From: Egibacter rhizosphaerae | GTDB taxonomy: Bacteria; Actinomycetota; Nitriliruptoria; Euzebyales; Egibacteraceae | Direction of reading: 5' to 3' | DNA length: 64,000 bases | NCBI RefSeq assembly: GCF_004322855.1 | Contig: NZ_CP036402.1 | Coordinates: 4,310,001 to 4,374,000, forward strand | In this document: positions 52,098-63,859 of the stretch, piece after piece | Position numbering within the stretch: position 1 is the first letter of the stretch | Layout: every line of letters begins with the position of its first letter | Program-made: the position numbers and the translations under genes | The notes under the pieces: model-generated | Told to the model about the DNA's origin: nothing | Database searches by the model: none | The model's input: the letters and a program-made list of their open reading frames with translations, nothing else

Positions 52098-52919
52098 GTG
52101 GACACTGAGGACCTGCAGGAAACGATCGACGCGGCCTTCGAGGACGGGTCGTGGGACAAGCGCAAGGTGCGCAAGGCGGTGGGTGAGGCGCTCGACGGCC
52201 TCGATGCCGGGGAGCTCCGCGTCGCCGAGCACGACGGCCGGGATTGGGTCGTCAACGAATGGCTGAAGCGCGCGATCCTGCTCTCGTTCCGGCAGCGGGA
52301 GATGGAGACCATCGAGGTCGGCCCGTTCGAGTACCACGACAAGGTGCCGTTGAAGGGGGGCTTCGAGAAGGCGGGCGTGCGGGTCGTGCCGCCGGCGGTC
52401 GTGCGCCACGGGGCGCACGTGGAGCGCGGCGCGGTGCTGATGCCGAGCTACACGAACATCGGCGCGTACGTGTCCGGCGGCACGATGGTCGACACCTGGG
52501 CCACGGTCGGGTCGTGTGCGCAGATCGGGCGCAACGTGCACCTGGCCGGTGGGGTGGGCATCGGCGGGGTCCTCGAGCCGCCGAGCGCGCGCCCGATCAT
52601 CGTCGAGGACGAGGCCTTCATCGGCTCCCGGTGCGTGGTCACCGAGGGCGTGATCGTCGAGCAGGGTGCCGTGCTCGGGACGGGCGTCAACCTGAGCGCA
52701 TCGATCCCGGTCATCGACGTCACCGCGTCGGAGCCGATCACCTACCGGGGCCGCGTCCCGGCGTGGTCGGTCGTGATCCCCGGCACGCGGCTGCGGGAGT
52801 TCACCGCGGGTACGTACGGGGTGCCGTGCGCGCTGATCATCGGGCATCGCGACGAGGCGACCGACACCAAGGTCAGCCTCAACGACGCCCTGCGTGAGCA
52901 CGACGTCCCGATCCAATGA
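52098..52919 (+). CDS. dapD: 2,3,4,5-tetrahydropyridine-2,6-dicarboxylate N-succinyltransferase
   Basis: A 273-residue left-handed beta-helix acyltransferase. Hexapeptide repeats are visible (VERGAVLMPSYTNIGAYVSGGTMVDTWATVGSCAQIGRNVHLAGGVGIGGV), followed by IIVEDEAFIGSRCVVTEGVIV. Length and motifs match the E. coli type of DapD rather than the longer mycobacterial type. It succinylates tetrahydrodipicolinate using succinyl-CoA. The GTG has GAGGAGG upstream. It overlaps dapE by 4 bases. Confidence 0.94.
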   Translation: MDTEDLQETIDAAFEDGSWDKRKVRKAVGEALDGLDAGELRVAEHDGRDWVVNEWLKRAILLSFRQREMETIEVGPFEYHDKVPLKGGFEKAGVRVVPPAVVRHGAHVERGAVLMPSYTNIGAYVSGGTMVDTWATVGSCAQIGRNVHLAGGVGIGGVLEPPSARPIIVEDEAFIGSRCVVTEGVIVEQGAVLGTGVNLSASIPVIDVTASEPITYRGRVPAWSVVIPGTRLREFTAGTYGVPCALIIGHRDEATDTKVSLNDALREHDVPIQ

Positions 52920-53995
52920 CGGGGACGTCACGCGACGAGGGTGGGCCGCCCGACCCGCTCGCGGAGCTCGCGCTCGAACTGCTCGGGATCCCGAGCCCCA
53001 CCGGGGACGAGGGCGAACTCGCGGACTGGCTCGTCGCCCGCTACCGCGACGAGGCGGTCGAGCGACACGGGAACTCGCTGGTGGTCGGTGCGGCCGATCC
53101 CACGCGACCGCAGGTCCTTCTCGTCGGTCACCTCGACGTGGTGCCTCCAACCGACGCGGACAGCGCGCCCCGACGCGAGGGGGACCGGCTCGTGGGCCGC
53201 GGCGCGAGCGACATGAAGGGTGGCCTGGCCGTGGCCATGGCGGCGTTCGAGGACCCCGCCCTGCGGCAGGGCCCGTACGCCCTGCGCCTCGTGGCCTACG
53301 CTGGCGAGGAGGGTCCCCATGACGGCAACGAGCTGGGCCCGCTGCTCGAGGCCGTCCCCGAGTTGGAGCAGGCCGGTTTGGCGGTCGTGCTCGAGCCCAC
53401 CGACGGGCAGGTGCAGCTCGGCTGCCTCGGTGTGCTGAACGCGCACGTCACGGTGTCCGGGCAGGCGGCGCACGCGGCGCGGCCGTGGCACGGCGAGAAC
53501 GCGCTCACCAAGGCGGGCCCGCTGCTGTCCGACCTCGGCGCCCGCGAGCCCCGCGACGTGACGGTCGACGGGCTCGCGTTCCGCGAGGTGGTCACCGTCA
53601 GCCAGGGATGGACCGAGAACGCCCGCAACGTCGTGCCGGATCGGTTCACGCTGAACCTCAACGTTCGGTTCGCCCCCGACAAGGACCTCGTGGAGGCCGA
53701 GACCGCCGTCCGCGAGCTGATCGGCGATCGAGGTGAGGTCGTGATCGTCGATCGGGCGCCGGCGGCCGCTCCACGTGCCGATGCGCCCTTGCTCGAGCGC
53801 TTCGTCCCCGCGATCGACGCGCCGGTCTCGCCGAAGCAGGCGTGGACCGACGTCGCGCGGTTCGCGGCACACGGGGTGCCCGCGCTCAACTACGGCCCGG
53901 GGATCACGGCCCAGGCTCACCAGGCGGGGGAGTACGTGGAGGTGCCCGCGCTGCACGAGGCGCTGGCGGCGCTTCGGCGGTTCCTCGCGACCTGA
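52916..53995 (+). CDS. dapE: Succinyl-diaminopimelate desuccinylase
   Basis: A 359-residue M20 metallopeptidase. Metal and catalytic motifs are VLLVGHLDVVPP (His-x-Asp), GRGASDMKGGLAVAM, the catalytic Glu pair in AYAGEEGP and the C-terminal QAHQAGEYVEV His. It splits N-succinyl-DAP to LL-DAP and succinate, completing the dapC-dapD-dapE branch. The actinobacterial DapE form is matched by length. Confidence 0.93.
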   Translation: MTGTSRDEGGPPDPLAELALELLGIPSPTGDEGELADWLVARYRDEAVERHGNSLVVGAADPTRPQVLLVGHLDVVPPTDADSAPRREGDRLVGRGASDMKGGLAVAMAAFEDPALRQGPYALRLVAYAGEEGPHDGNELGPLLEAVPELEQAGLAVVLEPTDGQVQLGCLGVLNAHVTVSGQAAHAARPWHGENALTKAGPLLSDLGAREPRDVTVDGLAFREVVTVSQGWTENARNVVPDRFTLNLNVRFAPDKDLVEAETAVRELIGDRGEVVIVDRAPAAAPRADAPLLERFVPAIDAPVSPKQAWTDVARFAAHGVPALNYGPGITAQAHQAGEYVEVPALHEALAALRRFLAT

Positions 53996-54003
53996 TGCCC
54001 GTG

Positions 54004-56874
<2,871 letters not shown>

Positions 56875-56876
56875 TC

Positions 56877-57530
56877 GTGGTGGGTACCGCGAACGAACTC
56901 CTGATCCTGGACTGCGACGGGGTCCTCGTCGACTCCGAGCGCATCGCGGCGCGGGTGGACGCCGAGGTGCTCGGCGAGCTCGGGTGGCCCGTCTCCTGCG
57001 ACGAGGTGGTCGAGCGGTTCGTCGGCAGCAGCACCGACCACTTCGTCGCCGAGGTGCAGCGCCGCCTGGGCGAGGAACTACCGTCGGATTGGTACGAGGA
57101 GCTGGCGCGTCGCCAGCAGGAGGCGATGGCCGCCGAGCTGGGGCCGGTCCCCGGGGTGCTCGCGACGCTGGAGGAGATCGCGATCCCGACCTGCGTCGCC
57201 TCGAACGGCAGCCACGAGAAGCTGCGCTTGACCCTCGCGTTGACGGGTCTGCGTGACCGATTCGACGGGCGCGTGTTCAGCGCCGACGACGTGCCCCGTG
57301 CCAAGCCTGCTCCGGACCTCTTCCTGCACGCGGCCGAGGCCATGGGCGCCGCGCCCGAGCACTGCGTCGTGGTGGAGGACAGTCCGACGGGCGTGCGCGC
57401 GGCCAAGGCGGCGGGGATGCGCGTCCTGGCCTTCGCCGGTGGCGTCGTCCCCGTGGAGCGCTTGCGCGAGCAGGAGGCGTGCCTCTTCACCGACATGGCG
57501 GAGCTGCCCCGGCTCTTGGAGCGCGGGTGA
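56877..57530 (+). CDS. HAD-superfamily phosphatase (beta-phosphoglucomutase-like)
   Basis: A 217-residue HAD hydrolase. Motif I is LDCDGVLVDSE, motif II TCVASNGS, motif III around RAKPAPDLFLHAAEAMG and motif IV VVEDSPTGVRAAKAAG. A helical cap lies between motifs I and II. It dephosphorylates a small phosphorylated sugar or similar metabolite; the substrate is not known. It starts directly after the topoisomerase stop, so the two are probably co-transcribed. Confidence 0.88.
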   Translation: MVGTANELLILDCDGVLVDSERIAARVDAEVLGELGWPVSCDEVVERFVGSSTDHFVAEVQRRLGEELPSDWYEELARRQQEAMAAELGPVPGVLATLEEIAIPTCVASNGSHEKLRLTLALTGLRDRFDGRVFSADDVPRAKPAPDLFLHAAEAMGAAPEHCVVVEDSPTGVRAAKAAGMRVLAFAGGVVPVERLREQEACLFTDMAELPRLLERG

Positions 57531-57558
57531 TCGCTCCGCGGCGTTCACGCGCGGCGGC

Positions 57559-58419
57559 TCAGATGGCAGCCGGCTGGACCAGGGGCGCACCGTCGTGGTC
57601 GAGGACCCGCTCCGCGCCCGTGTAGACGTTCATCCGCGGGTCGCGGAGGAACCCGACCAGGGTCATGCCTGCGTCGGCGGCGAGGTCGACCGCGAGGCTC
57701 GTCGGCGCCGAGACCGCCGCGATCGCCGGGATCCGCGCCCACAGCGCCTTCTGCACGATCTCGAACGCGATCCGCCCGGACACCATCAACACGTGACCGC
57801 TGGCCGGCAGCCGTCCCTCGAGTGCGATCGTGCCGATGACCTTGTCGACGGCGTTGTGCCGGCCGACGTCCTCCCTGAGCGTGAGGAGCTCCCCTTCGGC
57901 GGTGAACAAGGCGGCCGCGTGCAGCCCCCCGGTCCGCTCGAAGACCGCCTGCGCTTCGCGCAGCGTGCCCGGCAAGGTGGTGAGCGTCTCGGCGGGGATT
58001 TGCAACGGATCGTCGACGACCGGTTCCAGCCGCTTGCGCACCACCTCGAGGCTGGCGGTTCCGCAGATCCCGCACGACGAGGTCGTGAAGACATGGCGTC
58101 GCAGTTCGGGTGGCACCGCCCGGCCGCTGTGGGTCGAGAGATCGACGACGTTGAACGTGTTCTCCCCGGTCTCGGGGTCGGTGCCCGCGCAGTAGCGGAT
58201 CTGCGCCACGTCCCGAGGGTCCGCGACGAGCCCCTCGGAGGCGCAGAACCCGAGCGCCAGCGCGAAGTCGTCGCCCGGAGTGCGCATCGTCACGCTCACG
58301 GCCTCGCCGTCGACGCGCATCTCCATCGGCTCCTCGGCCGCGAGGGTGTCGCGGGTCCGGGAGACGCGGCCGTCGTCGATGCGCACGACCGGGCGGCGGG
58401 CGGTGACGCGCTCGCCCAT
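57559..58419 (-). CDS. fdhD: Formate dehydrogenase accessory sulfurtransferase FdhD
   Basis: A 286-residue protein passing sulfur to the molybdenum cofactor of formate dehydrogenase. The sulfur-binding cysteines are Cys116 and Cys119 (SCGICG). REDVGRHNAVDKVIG and LMVSGRIAFEIVQKA are family motifs. No formate dehydrogenase is in the window. The ATG with GGAGG upstream was chosen; the in-frame extension before it is translated from a 29-bp tandem repeat and is not conserved-looking. The ribosome site itself sits in the first repeat copy. Confidence 0.92.
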   Translation of the reverse strand: MGERVTARRPVVRIDDGRVSRTRDTLAAEEPMEMRVDGEAVSVTMRTPGDDFALALGFCASEGLVADPRDVAQIRYCAGTDPETGENTFNVVDLSTHSGRAVPPELRRHVFTTSSCGICGTASLEVVRKRLEPVVDDPLQIPAETLTTLPGTLREAQAVFERTGGLHAAALFTAEGELLTLREDVGRHNAVDKVIGTIALEGRLPASGHVLMVSGRIAFEIVQKALWARIPAIAAVSAPTSLAVDLAADAGMTLVGFLRDPRMNVYTGAERVLDHDGAPLVQPAAI

Positions 58420-58426
58420 CGGGGCC

Positions 58427-58542
58427 TCCAGGGTCGGTGGGCCCGGTAGCGGGACTCCAGGGTCGGTGGGCCCGGTAGCGGGACTCCAGGGTCGGTGGGC
58501 CCGGTAGCGGGACTCCAGGGTCGGTGGGCCCGGTAGCGGGGT
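58427..58542 (+). repeat. Four-copy 29-bp tandem repeat upstream of fdhD
   Basis: Four direct copies of a 29-base unit (start TCCAGGGTCGGTGGGCCCGG), the first three identical and the last differing at its end, fill the fdhD leader. The edge of the first copy supplies the fdhD ribosome-binding site. The copies are unspaced. Confidence 0.95.
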
Positions 58543-58655
58543 TCCTGGACCCCAGGCTACGTCGCACGCGTCGTGTGCGGCACGACGGGTAGGTAGGGGA
58601 CTAGGGTGCGTTCGCGCCACGTTCGCGCACCGAACCCGAGTCGAAGGAGTCACCC

Positions 58656-59090
58656 ATGGTCGAGCGCAAGGCCACCAACGTCTGGCAGGGAGACCTGAAG
58701 GAGGGGTCGGGCAAGACCTCGTTCGACTCGTCCGGCGCGATCCCGCCGGTCGACATGACCTTCCCCCGCCGCGCCGGCGAGCCCGAGGGCTACACCAGCC
58801 CGGACGAGCTCATCGCCGCCGCCCACGCGACCTGCTACAACATGGGGCTCTCCAGTGCCCTCTCGAACAACGGTCACCCGCCCGAGCGAATCGAGACCAG
58901 CGCGGAGGTGACGTTCACCACCGAGGGTGGGCCGCACATCTCGCGGATCGCGCTGCACGTGCGCGCCACCGTCCCGGGCATCTCCAGCGACGACTTCCTG
59001 GAGGCCGCCGCGGCCGCCAAGGACGGCTGCCCCGTGTCCAAGCTCGTGAGCGGCAACACCGAGATCACCCTCGACGCGGCCCTGCAGTAG
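58656..59090 (+). CDS. OsmC-family peroxiredoxin
   Basis: A 144-residue protein with the two catalytic cysteines Cys60 (AAAHATCYNM) and Cys125 (KDGCPVSKL) of the OsmC/Ohr fold, and GYTSPDELIAAAHA before the first. Normal length for the OsmC group. It reduces organic or fatty-acid hydroperoxides with thiols. The ATG has GAAGGAG upstream. It is divergent from fdhD across the repeat array. Confidence 0.92.
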   Translation: MVERKATNVWQGDLKEGSGKTSFDSSGAIPPVDMTFPRRAGEPEGYTSPDELIAAAHATCYNMGLSSALSNNGHPPERIETSAEVTFTTEGGPHISRIALHVRATVPGISSDDFLEAAAAAKDGCPVSKLVSGNTEITLDAALQ

Positions 59091-59247
59091 CGTAGGTCCA
59101 CGGTTCGACCGGCCCACCGCCGCCGTGGCGGTGGAGTGCAATGGTCGGTGGCTGCTAGGTTCACGCGCGTTCACACCCCGGCACCGGGAACGCCCCGGTG
59201 TCGGGAGCGCCCCCGGTGACGGGAACGCCCCGGCGAAGGAACGCCCC

Positions 59248-60638
59248 ATGGGCAACGCGCGACCCCGCCGCTCGGCGATGGTCGTCGGCGAGGCCCCGGT
59301 CGTCGGATCCCCGCTCGACCCGCAGGACCCGACCCACCGCGCGAACCGTGAGGCCCTGCTCGAGGCCCTCGACGAGGTCGAGGCTGACCTGGCCGCGGCG
59401 CGAGCGGGCGGCGGTCAACGGTACGTGGACCGGCACCGCGCCCGCGGGAAGATGCTGCCCCGCGAGCGGATCGAGTGGCTCCTCGACCGCGACAGCCCGT
59501 TCCTGGAGCTGAGCCCGCTCGCGGCCTGGGGCACCGACTACCAGGTCGGGGCGAGTGTCGTCACCGGGGTCGGGGTCTTCGGGAGCTCCACCGCCGGGGG
59601 CGCGTACATCCCCGGCATGTGCGACTACACCGTGCTCGTGAGCGAGCAGGCCCAGGTTTTCCTGGGAGGCCCCCCGCTGGTGCGCATGGCCACCGGGGAG
59701 GAGGCCGACGTCGAGGCCCTCGGCGGCGCCGAGATGCACGCGCGGGAGTCGGGACTCGCCGACTACCAGGCGGTCGACGAGGTCGACGCGTGCCGGTTGG
59801 GACGCCGCATCGTCGCGAGGCTCGGGCACGAGAAGCGCGGTCCGGGCCCGACCGAGCCGGCGGATCCGCCCCGCTGGGATCCCGAGGAACTGCTCGACCT
59901 GGCGCCCGCGGATCTGCACCGGCCCGTCGACCCGCGCGAGGTGCTCGCTCGCATCGTGGACGGCAGCCGGTTCGACGAGTTCAAGCCGCGCTACGGCCCC
60001 AGCCTCGTGACCGGCTGGGCATCGGTGCACGGCTTCTCCGTCGGTGTGCTCGCGAACCACCACGGCGTGCTGTTCAGCGAGGAGGCCGAGAAGGCGGCCC
60101 AGTTCATCCAGCTGGCCAACCAGCACGACACGCCGCTGGTGTTCCTGCAGCACACCCCGGCTACATGGTCGGCGAGGCCTACGAGCGCCGCGGGATCGTC
60201 AAGGACGGCAGCAAGATGATCAACGCGGTCAGCAACTCGGGGGTGCCGCACCTCACGATTCTGCTCGGCGCGTCCTACGGGGCGGGCAACTACGGCATGT
60301 GCGGACGTGCCTACGGTCCGCGCTTCCTGTTCTCGTGGCCCAACGCCCGGTCCGCGGTGATGGGGCCGCAGCAGCTCGCGGGGGTCCTGTCGATCGTCAA
60401 CCGCCAGGCCGCGACCGCGAAGGGGGAGCCGTTCGACGAGGACGGCGACGCGGCGATGCGCGAGGCAGTGGAGCAGCAGATCGAGTCCGAGTCGCTCGCC
60501 CGGTTCCTCTCGGGGCGGCTGTACGACGACGGGATCATCGACCCGCGGGACACGCGCACCGTGCTGGGGCTGTGCCTGTCGGCGGTGCACTCCGCGGCCG
60601 TCGCCGGCACCGAGCGCTACGGCGTGTTCCGGATGTGA
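59248..60638 (+). pseudogene. Acyl-CoA carboxylase carboxyltransferase (beta) subunit, deleted and frameshifted
   Basis: This resembles the methylcrotonyl/geranyl-CoA carboxylase beta subunit but carries two lesions. After SVVTGVG (about residue 109) the sequence jumps to VFGSSTAGGAYIPGM, omitting about 80-85 residues that normally include the first acyl-CoA-site part. At about 60159 one G appears missing (CACCCCGGCTAC instead of CCGGGC), shifting the frame in FLQHTPGYMVG. The rest, through LGASYGAGNYGMCGRAY and MGPQQLAGVL, continues in another frame to 60638. The ATG has GAAGGA upstream. Sequencing or assembly error must be excluded before calling it dead. Confidence 0.85.
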
Positions 60639-61999
60639 GCGCGATGGGCGAGGCCACGACGTCGATCCGCCGGCTGCTCGTCGCCAACCGCGGCGAGGTC
60701 GCCCGCCGTGTCGCGCGAACGGCGCGGCGGCTCGGGGTCGAGGTGGTGGCGGTCGCCAGCGACGCGGACGCCGACGCCGCGCACGCCGCCGAGGCCGACG
60801 TGGTCGTGCGGCTGCCCGGCCGGACACCCGGCGACACGTACCTGCGCGTCGACCGACTCGTCGACGCCGCCCGACGCAGCGGTGCGGACGCGGTGCACCC
60901 CGGCTACGGCTTCCTCGCGGAGTCGGCCGACTTCGCGAGGGCGGTCGAGGCGGAAGGGCTCGTGTGGGTGGGTCCACCGGCCGAGGCGATCGCGGCGATG
61001 GGGGACAAGCACACCGCGGGCGGGCTCGCACGGGAGGTCGGCGTGCCGTTGCTGCCTCGGGCCGAGGTGCCCGAGCTGAGCGGTGACGAGGACGCCGACG
61101 CGCGCGCGTTGGCGGCCCTCGTCCACGAGGTCGGGATCCCGGCGATCGTGAAGGCCTCCGCCGGGGGAGGGGGCCGGGGGATGCGACCCGTCACCGACGC
61201 CGCCGACGTCGTCGCAGCCGTCACCGCGGCGCGCCGCGAAGCGATCGGCGCCTTCGGCGACGATCGCCTGCTGCTGGAGCCGCTCGTCGCGCGCCCGCGG
61301 CACGTGGAGATACAGCTGATCGTGGACGCGTACGGGACCGCGTGCCACCTGTTCGAGCGCGACTGCACCGTGCAGCGGCGCTACCAGAAGATGCTCGAGG
61401 AGGCTCCCTCGCCGGCGGTGGACGCGGGCCTGCGCGACCGCCTCGGGGCCTGGGCGGTGGGGCTCGCCGAGCGGGTCGGCTACCGCGGCCTCGGGACGGT
61501 CGAGTTCGTCGTCGACGGCCGCGGGGAGGTGGCAGTGACCTACCGCTGGACCCGCACGGGCCTGGAGGCGGCCGTGGAAGGTCATGCGGTCTCCGCGCAG
61601 GGCCGGGCCGTGGGGTCGGGGGAGGTCGAGGTCGAGGTCGACGGCATCCGGCGGCGGGTGGCGGTCCACGACCGTGACGGGGAGGTCGACACCGACTCGG
61701 CGCTCGGCCATCTCGCCCTCGTGCCGCCGCCCCGGTTCCCCGATCCTCACGAGCGCCTGGCGGCGGGTTCCCTCACGGCCCCGTTGCCCGGCACTGTCGC
61801 CGCCGTCCCGGTCACCGAGGGGGCGCAGGTGGCCGGTGGTGACCCGCTGGTCGTGATCGAGTCCATGAAGATGGAGCACACCGTCCGGGCGTCGCGTGCC
61901 GGCCGGGTCACCGCACTGTGGGTGCAGCCCGGCGCGCACGTGGACACCGGGGAGCCGCTGTTGGTGCTCGACGACGGGCAGGAGCCTCGGGATGGTTGA
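60635..61999 (+). CDS. Acyl-CoA carboxylase biotin-carboxylase (alpha) subunit with large internal deletion
   Basis: A 454-residue open frame; relatives have about 650. The biotin-carboxylase N-domain (LLVANRGEVARRVAR, VHPGYGFLAESADFA) and ATP-grasp part (KASAGGGGRGM, HLFERDCTVQRRYQKMLEEAPSP) are present up to GLGTVEFVVDGRGEV (about 298). Next comes VTYRWTRTGL of the linker domain. The catalytic EMNxRxQVEHPVTE segment and the rest of the biotin-carboxylase C-domain, about 200 residues, are missing. The biotinyl domain with ESMKMEHTV is intact. The protein cannot carboxylate biotin as read. The GTG start overlaps the beta-subunit stop. Confidence 0.88.
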   Translation: MSAMGEATTSIRRLLVANRGEVARRVARTARRLGVEVVAVASDADADAAHAAEADVVVRLPGRTPGDTYLRVDRLVDAARRSGADAVHPGYGFLAESADFARAVEAEGLVWVGPPAEAIAAMGDKHTAGGLAREVGVPLLPRAEVPELSGDEDADARALAALVHEVGIPAIVKASAGGGGRGMRPVTDAADVVAAVTAARREAIGAFGDDRLLLEPLVARPRHVEIQLIVDAYGTACHLFERDCTVQRRYQKMLEEAPSPAVDAGLRDRLGAWAVGLAERVGYRGLGTVEFVVDGRGEVAVTYRWTRTGLEAAVEGHAVSAQGRAVGSGEVEVEVDGIRRRVAVHDRDGEVDTDSALGHLALVPPPRFPDPHERLAAGSLTAPLPGTVAAVPVTEGAQVAGGDPLVVIESMKMEHTVRASRAGRVTALWVQPGAHVDTGEPLLVLDDGQEPRDG

Positions 62000-62041
62000 T
62001 CCGCCGGCCGCGCACGGCCGCACCGTTCGACGGGAGCCGCG

Positions 62042-63859
62042 ATGACCGACCGTGACCTCCGCGTGGCGAACTGCTCCGGCTTCTTCGGCGACCGCCACGA
62101 GGCGGCCCGCGAGATGGTCGAGGGCGGACCGATCGACGTGCTGACCGGCGACTACCTCGCCGAGCTCACGATGTTGATCCTGTACCGCACCTCCCAGCGG
62201 GAGCGGCCCGGGTACGCCCACAGCTTCCTCGCCCAGATGGAGGAGGTGCTCGGCGCTTGCCTGGATCGCGGCATCAAGGTGGTCGCGAACGCGGGCGGGC
62301 TCGACCCCGCGGGGCTCGCGACCGACCTGGATCGGCTCGGGGAGCGGCTCGGCGTCGGCCCCCGAGTGGCCTACGTGACCGGCGACGACCTGCGCGGCGA
62401 GCTCGACACGTTGCAGCAGCGTGGGGTCGACCTGGCTCACCTCGACAGCGGACGGCCACTGGCCGAACTCGACGCCGAGGTCCTCACCGCGAACGCGTAC
62501 CTCGGAGGCTGGCCGATCGCCGCCGCGCTCGACGCGGGCGCGGACGTGGTCGTGTGCCCGCGGGTCACCGACGCGGCGCTGACCGTCGGGCCGGCGTCCT
62601 GGTGGTTCGGGTGGGCGGCGAACGACTGGGACCGCCTCGCGGGCGCGGTCGTGGCGGGGCACGTGCTCGAGTGCGGTTGCCAGGCGACCGGCGGCAACTA
62701 CGCCTTCTTCCACGAGGTCCCCGGGCTCGAGCGCCCGGGCTTCCCCTTGGCCGAGATCGCCGAGGACGGGTCGTCGGTGATCACCAAGCATGCCGGTACC
62801 GGCGGGCTCGTGTCGGTCGGCACCGTCACCGCCCAGCTGCTCTACGAGATCGACGGCCCCGCCTACCCGAACCCCGACGTGACGACCCACCTCGACACCG
62901 TGCGCGTCGAGGCGGTCGGTCGTGACCGTGTGCGCCTCAGCGGCACCCGTGGCTCGCCGCCGCCACCGGAGCTGAAGGTGGCCCTCAACTACCTCGGCGG
63001 CTACCGGAACACGATGGGGCTGGTGCTGACCGGCCTCGACATCGAGGCGAAGGCGGCGCTCGCCGAGGAGGGACTCTGGCGCGCGCTGGGCGGCCGGGGG
63101 GCGGTGGCCGAGGCCGACGTGCGGTTGATCGGTGGCGAGCGGCTCGATGCCGGCGACAATGCCGACGCGACCTCCGAGCTCCGGGTGACGGTCAAGGATC
63201 CCGATCCCGAGCGGGTGGGGCGCGCGTTCAGCGACCGCGTGGTCGAGCTGACCCTCGCGAACTACCCCGGGTTCTTCACCAGCACGCCCCCGGGGCGCGC
63301 ACAGCCCTACGGTGTGTACTGGCCCGCCCTGATCCCCCGTGACGCCGTCGCCGCGCGGACGGTCGCCCCCGACGGGACGACCCGGGAGCCGGTCGATTCG
63401 CCGGCGACCGAGGCCCTGCCGGCGCTCGTGACCGCCGCACCCGCACCGGTCGGCGGCCCCGGGAGCCCCGGCCGCCGTGCGTCATCCGGGGCACCCGAAA
63501 CCGATGAGCCCACCCGCGAAGTGCCGTTGGGCACGCTGATCGGCGCGCGTTCGGGCGACAAGGGAGGCAACGCGAACGTGGGACTCTGGGCCCGGGACGA
63601 CCCGGAGTGGGCGTGGCTGGACGCCTTCCTCGGGATCGAACGCTTCCGCGAGCTCCTACCGGAGGCCGCGGACCTGCCGGTGCGGCGCCATCGGCTCCCC
63701 AACCTGCGGGCCCTGAACTTCGTGGTCGTCGGACTGCTGGGGGAGGGGGTGGCGGCCACGTCGCGGCCCGACCCGCAAGCCAAGGGACTCGGTGAGCACG
63801 TGCGCAGCCGGATCGTGCCGGTGCCCGCGCGATTCGTCGACTCGCGGGCGGACCGATGA
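62042..63859 (+). CDS. atuA: AtuA-family acyclic terpene utilisation protein (DUF1446)
   Basis: A 605-residue protein. The N-terminal 460 residues match DUF1446 (NCSGFFGDRHEAAREMVEGGPIDVLTGDYLAELTM, KVVANAGGLDP, GADVVVCPRVTDAALTVGP). A Pro/Ala-rich linker leads to the AtuA-like C-terminal ferredoxin-fold domain (VPLGTLIGARSGDKGGNANVGLWAR). AtuA acts in citronellol/geraniol breakdown in Pseudomonas with a geranyl-CoA carboxylase; its reaction is not established. It is encoded after the two carboxylase subunits and overlaps the tetR start by 4 bases. Confidence 0.88.
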   Translation: MTDRDLRVANCSGFFGDRHEAAREMVEGGPIDVLTGDYLAELTMLILYRTSQRERPGYAHSFLAQMEEVLGACLDRGIKVVANAGGLDPAGLATDLDRLGERLGVGPRVAYVTGDDLRGELDTLQQRGVDLAHLDSGRPLAELDAEVLTANAYLGGWPIAAALDAGADVVVCPRVTDAALTVGPASWWFGWAANDWDRLAGAVVAGHVLECGCQATGGNYAFFHEVPGLERPGFPLAEIAEDGSSVITKHAGTGGLVSVGTVTAQLLYEIDGPAYPNPDVTTHLDTVRVEAVGRDRVRLSGTRGSPPPPELKVALNYLGGYRNTMGLVLTGLDIEAKAALAEEGLWRALGGRGAVAEADVRLIGGERLDAGDNADATSELRVTVKDPDPERVGRAFSDRVVELTLANYPGFFTSTPPGRAQPYGVYWPALIPRDAVAARTVAPDGTTREPVDSPATEALPALVTAAPAPVGGPGSPGRRASSGAPETDEPTREVPLGTLIGARSGDKGGNANVGLWARDDPEWAWLDAFLGIERFRELLPEAADLPVRRHRLPNLRALNFVVVGLLGEGVAATSRPDPQAKGLGEHVRSRIVPVPARFVDSRADR

